Of a stretch of 23,710 nucleotides of DNA, positions 9,540 to 19,236 are shown in pieces (position 1 is the first letter of the stretch; each line of letters begins with the position of its first letter). Position numbers and translations under genes: made by a program. The stretch comes from Bondarzewia mesenterica (taxonomy: Eukaryota > Basidiomycota > Agaricomycetes > Russulales > Bondarzewiaceae): contig SGPL01000512.1 of NCBI GenBank assembly GCA_004802705.1, forward strand, positions 1-23,710. The letters run 5' to 3'. The notes beneath the pieces were generated by a model that saw nothing but the letters and a program-made list of their open reading frames with translations, did no database searches and had not been told where the DNA came from.

Positions 9540-10753
9540 TCACCAGTCTAAATCATCTTCACTACGTGTCCAATCAAAGACACCGCCTCGCTCGAGGAAC
9601 TTCTGACGGTTAAACCCTGTATCCTTCAATGCTTCCCTGACCCCGACTTGAAGAATAGACCGACCAGGTATCTTTCCGCCCTCTCGACAATTGAGGAATC
9701 TCAGTAACGTGAGTGCAAATCATCCGTGTTAGCATAAAACCTTTACTGCGGAATCAGCTGAGTGGAAGACTAACCTCATCTCCTCATCAAGACTAAGGTA
9801 AGAATCTTTCATCGTCTCGTTGTCCTCCGGGACGAGAGTAGGCTGTCCCTTGTGCCGTGCGAGGAAGGCGTCAAATTGGGCGGCGGAAATGGTGAGATGG
9901 CGTGCGTCTCGCAAGGAGCCTTCTCCCGTGTTCTCCGAATCGAGCAAGAGGACTTGGAACACCTGTGGAGTCGGACGGTGATTAGACGACTATATACGTC
10001 ACGAGCGGTATACGAATGTATTCATCAAGCGAACGACATACCTTCCACCGAAAAGGCGAGAGCTCTGTGATCGGACCGTTCATGTCTTCCTCCCAATTCA
10101 ACCTGGATTTCGTTGAGAAAACGGAAATTAGAGATACAAGAGCATTTGCAAAATTCTGACTTCGTAATGACGGAGTTGATCTTGACCTTGATGCCCCGCG
10201 CGCGACACCAGTCCGACACCTCGAATACGCGCGCCGTATGCTGTCTAGCAGCCGATCCTTGCTCCGTGCGACCCAAACGCACGTTCGTCTCTGTTTCGAA
10301 CGAATCGCAGGAGATAGCCATAACGTCGAGGTACCGCCCGTACTCGTCAAGCCAGCGCTCGGTGACCTTGGATCCGTTGTTCACGACGGAGCAAGACTCG
10401 ATGTGCAACTCCTCCTTGCAGAAACGGAAAAGCTCGCCGATGAAGGTCGGCTTGAGGAACGGCTCACCCCCGCTGATGTTCAGTTTTTTCATGCCTGCCT
10501 CTGCGAGCAGACGCAGGCCCCGCTTGGCATCTTCGAGTGGCAAGATGGATAGATTTTTCGCAGTGTGGAAACAAAATTCGCACGCGTAGTTGCATTTCCT
10601 ATGACTAGATCAGCAAGGCGACGTAAGGAAACTTCATTGAGTACTGTACCTGTGAGGGAAATAATTGACCGACACAGGGACCACTTCATCCTGTGGCGGG
10701 AGGGGTGAGTAAATGCTCACAGTGGGCAGATTTTGTTGGAACCAGTTGAGCAT
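9540..10753 (-). CDS. Viperin (RSAD2) homologue, antiviral radical-SAM ddhNTP synthase
   Basis: Five exons join in phase to an intact 316-residue protein: 10753-10650, 10598-10161, 10102-10042, 9962-9775, 9699-9540. Viperins use a 4Fe-4S cluster and S-adenosylmethionine to convert a nucleoside triphosphate to its 3'-deoxy-3',4'-didehydro form, a viral polymerase chain terminator. Seen here: the cluster motif CNYACEFC (Cys37, 41, 44), SAM-binding SGGEPF (77-82), NNGSKV (108-113), the viperin hallmark AISCDSF (129-135), then KINSVITKLNWEEDM, PFRWKVFQ, MKDSYLSLDEEMRFLNC and a C terminus ending LDW as in animal viperin. It lacks the N-terminal amphipathic membrane helix of vertebrate viperin. The start is fixed by an in-frame TGA two codons upstream and a TATA box 38 nt upstream. 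The fourth intron ends in GAG. No CMPK2-like kinase is adjacent. Nucleotide preference (CTP, UTP or other) is not readable by eye. Confidence 0.95.
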
Positions 10754-11280
10754 TTTTCAGGTTTGAGGGCTCCGCGGACCCTCGTACATTCTTATATCTG
10801 AGAAATTCAACATTCTCGACACAGATACGGCATCCGCAGTCAAGAAGCACAACGGGAAGGTATCTGGAAGGGAGCGCGCCTCTTGATAGTCTCGAAAAGG
10901 TATCACAGAGTTGAGGATGGGAAGGTTCTGAGGATCCCAATATCTGAATAAGTCTAAGCGAATGTTAGACGATCAACTGACGGCAACACCAACACCCAAA
11001 TCATTCAAGTACTGCTGCGCCGCAGGACCTTGCAGCAAGTAACAAGACGTCTTCGTACGATAATTAGTGCTCATGCTGGCGGAAAAAAGAGCTTTTGCTG
11101 CACTATATAGCAGACGTCGTGTAAGCATCATATACACACCGTTCATATTTGACACGACAGAATTCTAGAATACAACACGAGGGGATCCCTTTAACTACGA
11201 TAATCTAGCGTCACGGTGAATGGACGTTTCACAAGACAGCAATGATAAGGTTCATTCAAGGGACTCACTGACCTGCAGTG
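10754..11280. other. Viperin promoter region / DUF6533 gene 3' flank
   Basis: A 527-bp gap between two minus-strand genes. It holds the viperin TATA-like box. An open minus-strand frame at 10973-11155 has no recognisable similarity or splice partners. I see no supported gene. Confidence 0.5.
10791..10796 (-). promoter_or_regulatory. TATA-like box of the viperin gene
   Basis: TATAAG on the minus strand, 38-43 nt upstream of the ATG at 10753. Together with the in-frame TGA just before the ATG, it makes an additional upstream coding exon unlikely. Confidence 0.55.
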
Positions 11281-13217
11281 TCATGCACTCTGCCTCTGCG
11301 TCCAAACCACTTTTGGTGTGGCATACGAATCTCTACCCATCGGATAGACTCTGGAGCCGTCTTCGTTTTCCACCACAATTGAGCGCTCTATGCGCACCTG
11401 TACCAATTCGGTGACGTCTCCACGCACTTGCGCATCCGTAGCGCCAGGGCTGGCGCTGAACTCATGATCCAGCCGGGACCCCTTGTACGGTGAGACAATA
11501 TGCGCGTGAATTGCTTCGTTGATATCCCGTGACGACTGCAGATGCTGTGTCGTGACCGCGTAAGACTGCGCCGTTGCACCCGCATCTGGATGGGACTGGC
11601 GTAAACGCGAGTCAGAGCGGCTTTGGGGACAGCACATACCCCGCAGATGTATGAGTATACGTTGGCTCATGATCCACGTTATGGCATACCCTAAGGACGC
11701 CCTACCAGAATCCCCAGTGAGCCCATATACAGGGACCGCACGATGTGTCTTGTCTTACCCAGCGGACTACGAGAGATTCTCCGTCAACGCCCGGAATATT
11801 TATCGAACAAAAGGATACATGCCTGGACGTTCATATTACTTGCACGGTACAGGATCAGATTTAAGGTATTTGCAGCTGTTTCAAATGAATGCCGTATGAG
11901 AAAGTGGTCGTCATGCATCATAAAACATACCACTTAGCGTGACAAAATATCCCAAGCCATCGTAGAGCATCCTGAAAATGCTTTAATCAAGACCAGGATA
12001 GTGGGGCAATCTTCGGAGGCGAGCGTACAGTCTGATAAGATGTGACATGCTACCAGAATACAGCTGAGAATACTTCACAGAACAGCCAAAGATGAAAGCA
12101 TACGCTGAAGAACGAGGTCGATATCTCATCAAGCACACCGTCGAAAGGGTCAGAGTCGAGAGATCGTATATCATGGCGACCAGATAGAATAACCATGTTG
12201 AAAATGTGTCGTCGGGATATCGAGCGGCGACTGTGCAGCTGAGAAACTGTCGGAAGGAGTCCAATACGATGTTGATAGTATTATCACTTACTGTCTCTAA
12301 GAACGCAGATTAGACGTCAAGATACTAAGAACAGGCGGCCTGAGGAGAGGAAGCGATGAATTTTGACGCACATTGTTGGGAACCGCTTGTAACATCACGT
12401 CGTATGAGCAGCTGGACTGTGGAAAGAACACAGCCAAAACATACCGACGCGATGGTACAAATTGGTGAAACCTTCCAACTATTCACGTCAACAGATGGAG
12501 TAGCGATACAGCAACGAATCTCGTACCACTGATGCAATAACGAAGCCACACATTAACGACCAACCTACCCAACGATTCCGGCGAGAAATGTTATATGTTC
12601 TTAGTACCTTGTCAGTCTGTTGCATCCGGATGCACAATGAGAAACAATTCACCGTGCTCCTAATATCGACTGGGAGATCATGGTCTGTATAACTACACTT
12701 TCACGTTAGTTTGTCCTTTACCTCAGATGTGTTAGTGCCCAACCTTTGAGAGCTGGTGAGGCCATGAAATATCTTTGACATTCTTCTGGAGTAAAGTTAG
12801 AGGAGAAGAACCCGATATTACTGATTATCAGGACGGCGAGGCTGATGTATCTACATGCGAAAATTTCAGCTTAGGTGCAGTAGATGTGCCATTCTCCCTA
12901 GCTTACCTGATCAGATAGAAAAGCACAAATCCAAGGCTTTAATATTCCATCCAGTTGTCGTCAGAACCAGACTCTTGCCAAATCCAAATTATCTCACCTA
13001 GGCCGGAATGGAAAAACATGACCCTTGAAGAATCTCCATTCAGCTGGAAGGGTGTATATATAACTTTTTCGCGGAGCAGTCTTCAGCAAGGTGGTAGGGT
13101 AGGGTATGAGATATTAGGAAGAGCTTACTCGTACAGTGCTATCGATAACGAAGCGACTCGCAGGTTGTTCGCGATCGTGAGGGTCTGCAACGACTGTCGG
13201 GGTTCCAAAGCTGGCAT
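11281..13217 (-). CDS. Multi-pass membrane protein with N-terminal DUF6533-type domain
   Basis: Minus-strand, intron-rich gene. Phase-checked exons in gene order: 13217-13129, 13063-12998, 12936-12907, 12850-12744, 12692-12653, 12599-12565, one or more loop exons between 12564 and 12239 (unresolved), 12238-12029, 11971-11934, 11875-11823, 11766-11759 (8 nt) and 11701-11281. The N terminus (NNLRVASLSIALYDYIYTLP, AEWRFF, LGFVLFYLIRYISLAVL) matches the DUF6533 pattern. Later helices include MISQSILGARTYNISRR, STWLFYLVAMIYDLSTLTLS, MLYDGLGYFVTLTANTLNL and SAGASLGYAITWIMSQRILI, followed by a soluble polar tail ending at TGA 11283-11281. Seven helices are likely; function unknown. The intron before the 8-nt exon has a GC donor (GCATGT), and phase only closes if both are real. 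It lies head-to-tail upstream of viperin. Confidence 0.78.
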
Positions 13218-14167
13218 AACGGATTGTGGGGAAAGAAATGCAAGGGTAGTGCCGCATCTGGGCCTGCCATACTTATGTATCATTGGCCGAGCGATGCATT
13301 GATAGCGCTCAGTGTAAAAAGATGTGTTTAATCTTGACATGTCCGCATGAAATGGGATGAGTTAGCGCCCACTTCCGACGTGACGGTCCTGAGGGATCTC
13401 TTGGATACTGAATAATTACTAGGTACAGACATCCTGAGGCCCGTCTTCATGCATGTTGCCGCTGTTGGCATTCCATTCCGCACGTTACAAAGGACAGCGC
13501 GGNATGGAATGCCAACAGCGACAAAAAGTTTGTTAATAACTTTGGGGTAAGCAATATATATCAGCCAGTGATTACAGCACATAAACTTACCAAGGTGAGA
13601 TCCGATTGTCTCGTGAGGGTTAGCCGCATTTGCACAGATTGAATGATGTCGACTGATCCGTGACAATCCAATCACGCTATTCAGTACCGTGATCACCTCG
13701 TGAAGAACATTTTCAACAGGACCGCTCCGACGGCGGACGTTCGAACCGCGTGGCAAGATTGATTGGTTTGGGGTCAACAATATTGATGGTGGCTGCTACC
13801 GAGATACAGGATGCAATTCAGTCTTAGTGTGCGAGATGATGGATGCAGTATCTATGTCACGGTAGCTCCTTGCAGAAAGACACGTGAGAGTTACATTGAC
13901 TGTTATAGCTGCCTGAACGCGTACTCACTGGGACAGTTAGCTTGGTTTCCGGCCACAGATTCCAGCTAAACCCTCAACAGTACTACTGCAAGGCAGCGCG
14001 AATTCGATCTTGTATTCATTGTATCTTCGGCACGTAACTTACACGATCGACGCACGCCATAGCAGGCGTACACATACTTCTGCATCAACGGGACTTTTTA
14101 GTTTTACGAGACAGATGATGACAACTGCCACGATCAATCGGTCGATCATTCCTCTTCTGCTCAACTT
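13218..14167. other. Unassigned region, possible spliced minus-strand gene remnant
   Basis: A minus-strand frame is open across 13328-13780, though its first codon is TTG, not ATG. Inside it lies a textbook 51-nt intron at 13590-13540 (GTAAGT donor, GGCTGATAT branch-like site, AAAG acceptor). This hints at real exons, for example around VENVLHEVITVLNSVIGL. I recognise no family, and no start or complete model can be built. It also contains the inverted repeat at 13460-13520 and the N at 13503. The rest is the LYS2 3' flank. Confidence 0.3.
13460..13520. repeat. 20-nt inverted repeat with 21-nt loop
   Basis: The left arm 13460-13479 (CGCTGTTGGCATTCCATTCC) is the exact reverse complement of 13501-13520, apart from the N at 13503, which pairs opposite a T. 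The loop is 21 nt. Outside the arms three of four further bases also pair. The arms fall in the unassigned open frame. Confidence 0.85.
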
Positions 14168-17100
14168 TCAAGCGCCACTGCGTCCCACTGCCTTCGCTAT
14201 CGGACCACCCGCGAGACTCGGTAGCTTGTGGGCCATGTGGTTGGAAGGGGGAGGTAAAAACCCTGCCTGCACCAACCACGCCAGATACTTTCCCATAAGA
14301 TCGTTTTCAACCGTCATGTTTAGTATCGGTGTGTGTGGGCGCAAGACCGCTCTCATGTTCGAGTCGTCGAGGTTCGGAGCCTTAGTACTTGTCGGCAAGT
14401 CGTCCAGCACGAAATGGAGGAGCGGGAACAACGCATTGTCTTGCACTTCCATGACATGCTTCTCGAGCTTGCGTCGCCAGACAAGATACTCGCATTGGCT
14501 AGTGGGGAAACCGAAGTGATCGAGTGAAGATAGAAAGTCGTTGAACGTCGGCAATGGACGGGCTTGGACATGCAGAACGGAGAGGGGGGCGTCTGGAAGT
14601 GGAGCTATTGCCGCAAGCGCTGTGCAATGGGCCACATGGTCGACAGGAACCATATTGACCGTGTTGTTTATATTCGGAACAAGGCCAAGCTGAATGCAAC
14701 CCTTCACCATGCGCCAGATGAAGTCGTCCGTGTTCGTGACTAGCGGAACAATTCATCTTCTCATTTAAAATCACAAGACAATGAGAACTCCGAAACGTAC
14801 CTGCTGTCTTAGAGTCACCTACGACGTAGCCCGGACGCAAGATGTGACCTCTCAAACCCCTTCTTCCAGCCTCAAAGAGTAGCTTCTCAGAAACCCACTT
14901 CGATTGACCGTAACCAGTCTTAAGTGTGTGTCTTGCTCCCTCCAAATCATCGCTCTCGGGGACGCCCCCCCTCACCATTCTGGGACAGCGCCTCCGATAA
15001 GCGCACATAGTGTTCGGTGTCGATAGCAGACGTGGAAGACACGAACACGAGTGACTTCTGCTTGCCAGTGGAAGCGAGCTCAATAGCAGTGAGAGTACCG
15101 ATGACGTTGACCGAGCGCAATCGCTCGTATGGGTATACCCAATGAACCTGCATGAAGCTATAATCAGTTGTAGTCCTTCAAGCCTGTGAACGATGCTGCC
15201 CACCAAGGCACCGTTATGTAAGATGACATCGGCCTCGTTGGAAACGCGGTCCCAAACGCCCTTTCCAAGGCCAAACAATTCCTGATCGAGGTCACCATGG
15301 ACGACTTCCAACCTGCCCGAGTTGAGCCACTGTTCATCCCACACACCACGATCAGTCGCGCCCTCTCTAAGACGCTGCAAAGCCTTTTCTGGTGACGATG
15401 CGCGAACCAGACATATAACTTTATGCACTCTATCTTCCTGAGATAGAAGATCACGAAGAATGAAGGCGCCCAAGAAACCAGTCGCACCCGTCAGGAACAC
15501 GGTCAGCATGCGAGAAGAGAAATCCGCAGGGAGAGGAGGATAGGAAGGCCGTAATTTCGACAGGAGTGTCTCATAGTCATTTCCATATTCAACAACGGGT
15601 GGCGCAGCTTTCTTCGCATTCTTAGCAGGGGGCAGAGTAGCAGAAGGGGCCCCATTGGCGAGTCCAAGATCGGAGTTGCGTAAGTCATCCACCGCAGAGG
15701 CAAGACCGCTGATCGTAGGTTGCTCAAATATTAAGCCGAGCGGTGCATTGACGACGAATGCCTTACGAATCTCGAAAATTAGGCGAGTGGCAAGAATGGA
15801 ATGGCCACCTAAGTCGAAGAAACTCTCGTCAACAGCAATGGGTGATGGTGCGTTGGGAAGAATCTTCGACCAGAGATTTTGCATGGCCTGTTCCGTTGGT
15901 GTCATCTTCTGAGCGGCCAAGGCCTTTGGCTCGACAGATGCCGCTTGTGCTGTGTCTGGGAATGGTAGTGCAGGCTTGTCGATTTTGCCGTTGGGATTCA
16001 GAGGCATGCGCTTGAGGGGTACAAACACTGATGCGGGTATGTTGTTAGAAAGAGGCTATGAGATATGAAAAAGCACGAACGTGTCGGGACGCTGTAAGTC
16101 GGCAACTTTGTCTTGAGGTGCTCTCTAATATCCTTGATCAACCTTCTATACTTTCTAATCCCACCAACCACGTCCTCTCCATCAGGTATGTCACTTTCAA
16201 AACCATCTAAAGCTGGTCCATCTAGGGGAACAAAATAGCTGACGAGGATCTTTTCCTCGTCCTTATCTCTCCTCACCAACGTCACATTCTCTCTGACGAG
16301 TGGATGCCGGCTAAGATGTGTATCAATCTCGCCGAGCTCTATACGGAACCCACGAATCTTGACTTGATCGTCCGCACGTCCTGTGCATTCCACGACACCA
16401 TCTGGCATGTAACGACCAAGGTCTCCTGAACGATACATCCGATCGCGAACGCCCTTCCAGTATTTGGCCTCCGGACCCGGCTGACCAGCGGCAGGTCGGA
16501 GAATGGTATCAGGCCGCGGCGTAGCGGCTTGGGCAAACCAATTGGTAACAAATTTCTGTGCGGTTGCCTCCGCATCAGAGTAGCCTTCGGCCAATCCACC
16601 GGAACGAACGTAGATCTCGCCGACTTCGCCGACGGCACATGGGATGTTTCGGTCATTCCGATTAACGACGAGCAGCTGCACATCGACCATACCCTCCCCA
16701 GCTGGCATGATGTCTTTTTGTGTGGCTAGAAACGTCGGATCTTCCGCAACATTAGGGATCGCGAAGTAGGATACTGCGCGCTGCGTTTCTGTCGTCCCAT
16801 ACATGTTGATAATGCGCACATTTGTGGCTAGAGACTGCAGACGGGTGCAATCACGCTTCGTGAGGACATCACCAACAAAGAATGCGTTAAGGAGGGTAGG
16901 GATTTGACGGGTAGCTTGAGCGGACAATAGCTGGCCCATGGCGGGGGTTAGGTGTGTGACAGTGACCTCGCTATCCGCCATCCATTCCGCAAGCCGCCCT
17001 GGCGTACCGATGTCATCAGCAGTGGGCACATGCAACTGAGCACCGAAAAAGAGAGGCGTGAACACTGGAACCAAAAGCACATCAATGACATTGAGATGAC

Positions 17101-18724
17101 GCATCAATCAATGGAAAAACTTACTGTCTCGTTGAATGGGGTCATGAGCGATACCACTGAGCATGGTAAACTTCGACTGCTCCCCAATCCCAAACCGTTG
17201 ACCCATCCAAGGGAAGAAATGCGTTAGGCTATAGTGCCGCCCCTTCACACCCTTGGGAATGCCTGTGCTTCCACTCGTGAACGAGAGCGTACCCACACTG
17301 TCCGGACCAAGTACGACATCGGGGTCCATGTCGGCCAGGGAGGTTTGCGCTGACAAAACATCGGTCCCATCAATCCCTGCGCCTCCCACGACGTTTCCGT
17401 CAGAAAGTAGCTCCAGAGCAGGAACTTCAACGCAGATCTGCAGTTCCGTGGAGATGAACTTCCGCACTGTCGGGCTGATCGTGCCTGCGCCTCTGAGCAC
17501 AACGAGCCCCCGCGGCTGTGCGACACGAAGATAGACAGTTTGACGTGACGGGGGATAAGCGGGATCTAACGAAAAAAAATGGGTCTCATTTAGGGCAGTT
17601 CGCTGCCATACGACGCACCAATGACAGAGAATGTAGCGCCCGCCTTCAGCACAGCCATTACAGCGACGACGAGGTCGACACTACGATGAGCATAGACCAT
17701 GACCACGTCCTCTCTCTGAACACCGCCTTGGATCAGATGGTGAGCCAAGATGTTGGAGGAGCGAAGAATGGTTTCGTAGGAGAATATATGCTTCTCTTGG
17801 ACATCGCTTAGATTCACGGCGGACACGCTTTGGATAACGCAAGGGCGATCAGGCCATTTGCGAGCGTTTCGGGAGAAGATGTCCGTGATAGCACCCTTAA
17901 AGTCGCACCAGTTCAAGTCCGCCGTAGGATCTGGCAATGTACTTCGCTGACCAGGTGTCAACAAAGGCACCGATCCAACAGGAAGAAGTGGGTTCGAAGC
18001 GACCTTGCGGAGTAACACCGAGAGTTGATCGACGATGTAAAATATGCGAGCTGCAGTAAAAAAGAAGGGAGTTGTAAATAATCCGAAGAGATATCCGAGG
18101 GGCGAGAGAGGCGCGACTCGAAGCCGGAGGTCGAGTCACAAAAATAGTGAGGTCGGAGGTCAAGCTGGTAGACCGTATCAGATTCTCCTTTTGTTCGTCC
18201 GTCTCGTCGAAGAAGCGGACACGGAACAGTGGCCGTGATCCCTCGACTGTATCCTCCTTGTCCTTTCCCAGTGCCTTAAGAATACTCTCGTATGGCACGG
18301 AATCTGCCTCGGCTTCCTTCTCCAATTGCTGCACCTTCATGACCACAGCCCAAAATGGGTCGTTTGGATCTACAGAGATCCTGAGCACGAGAGGGTCACG
18401 TACAGACGCGGACGACGATCCAATGACAAGATCTGTGTCTCCGGTGTATCTGTGAAGGAGCACCGCGAAGGCGGCAAGGAGCAGATGAAAGGCAGATGTC
18501 CCCGGTGAAGAACCTACTACCTCTTCCTCTTCTTCATCACCTGCATTTTCGTTATACAAAGCGAGCTTCAGCAACCCGAGGGATGCCTGTTCGGATAGGT
18601 CGGCTGAAAGCGCCGCTTCCACCAATTTCTGTCCCCCTGAAGGACGAGGATAATCTGTTGGCAAAGAAATGGACGGAAGGTTTTGCAGCTTCGAGACAAC
18701 ACGAGCCAAGGCGTCAGAGGTCAT
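14168..18724 (-). CDS. LYS2: L-2-aminoadipate reductase Lys2 (A-PCP-reductase), with two frame breaks as sequenced
   Basis: Six exons: 18724-17619, 17565-17125, 17064-16081, 16027-15204, 15147-14801, 14739-14168. Removing one base in each of two homopolymers (A6 at 18058-18063, C7 at 14965-14971, plus strand) makes every splice phase agree and gives about 1423 residues, normal for Lys2. The enzyme adenylates alpha-aminoadipate, loads it on phosphopantetheine and reduces it to the semialdehyde with NADPH, in fungal lysine synthesis. Domains by corrected numbering: N-terminal condensation-like region 1-270; adenylation about 277-860 with [13 protein letters not shown] (462-474); carrier protein with DLGGHS (Ser920, needing a Lys5-type transferase); short-chain reductase with TGATGFLG (1023-1030) and YGQSK (Tyr1197, Lys1201). 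The first intron precedes DPAYPP. The breaks are probably sequencing errors; a pseudogene is less likely because all domains and splice sites are intact. Confidence 0.93.
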
Positions 18725-18806
18725 CGCCAGATGTATATGCTCGTCAAGCCCGTGTTCTTGGAGTTAAAGTTCTGTTAGACTCGAAAAAATTTTGAATTAT
18801 GTATAT

Positions 18807-18812
18807 CACGTG
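18807..18812. promoter_or_regulatory. CACGTG E-box upstream of LYS2
   Basis: Perfect palindromic bHLH-type site 83 nt upstream of the LYS2 ATG. Its presence is certain; use by a bHLH factor is inference. Confidence 0.35.
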
Positions 18813-18876
18813 ACTTTCGAATTTCTACTTGGTTGAACGTTGGTTGAAGGTCAACGTTAACCGTGACGTTCATTCC

Positions 18877-18882
18877 GAGTCA
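18877..18882 (-). promoter_or_regulatory. TGACTC Gcn4/Cpc1-like half site upstream of LYS2
   Basis: TGACTC reads in the LYS2 direction about 155 nt upstream of its ATG. This is the core recognised by the fungal general amino-acid control factor, though the seventh base is G rather than A. Functional use is inferred from the gene's role. Confidence 0.3.
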
Positions 18883-19175
18883 AACTTTCGTTCTTGTCTT
18901 CGTTGCAACCCCCGCCGTTGCGTGGTGACCGGTGAGGCCATGTTTCTTCGTCAGATCAGACGTCCGAAATTGTATACTGCATCCACAAGTCATCTACACA
19001 AAGCGAGATGCTGGGCCGCCGAAGGACTCTTGTGTCACGCCTAGTACTACTGTACAGTAAGTTTGGCCCGTGTAATTTGCAGGATACTAATCTGGCAAAA
19101 AGAACATGACTGCTACGGTCTTTGCGTGCCTAGTGAAGATTACCAGGGACGGAGTATTTATATCGTAGCTCAGGC

Positions 19176-19182
19176 TATAAAG
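19176..19182 (+). promoter_or_regulatory. TATA box of the TPR gene
   Basis: TATAAAG 55 nt upstream of the ATG at 19237. A nearer ATG at 19188 opens only a four-codon frame and probably lies upstream of the transcript start. Confidence 0.55.
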
Positions 19183-19236
19183 TACTCATGGCCATTCTTT
19201 GAGCGTGAGAGATCATCTCCTGACCCCATCGTATCT

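Larger units (their letters stand above)
18725..19236. other. Divergent promoter region of LYS2 and the TPR gene
   Basis: The two genes read away from each other across 512 bp. It holds a CACGTG E-box, a TGACTC Gcn4/Cpc1-like half site and the TPR gene TATA box, listed separately. No coding exon is supported. Confidence 0.5.

Noticed and set aside
10113..10589. Plus-strand open frame of 158 codons
   Set aside because: Antisense to viperin exon 2, which carries the conserved radical-SAM motifs; no similarity seen on the plus strand.
11594..11637. A 44-nt GTATGT...CCAG intron in the last exon of the DUF6533 gene
   Set aside because: Removing it breaks the frame of the downstream tail, while the unspliced frame is open and its phase agrees with the preceding exons.
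13730..13755. GTTCGAACC resembling a tRNA T-loop
   Set aside because: The flanking bases do not form a five-pair T stem, and no anticodon arm or acceptor stem is present upstream.
14955..14975. A short GTGAGG...GAG intron in LYS2 instead of a frameshift
   Set aside because: The implied intron would be about 20 nt, below any workable spliceosomal size, and would delete conserved residues.
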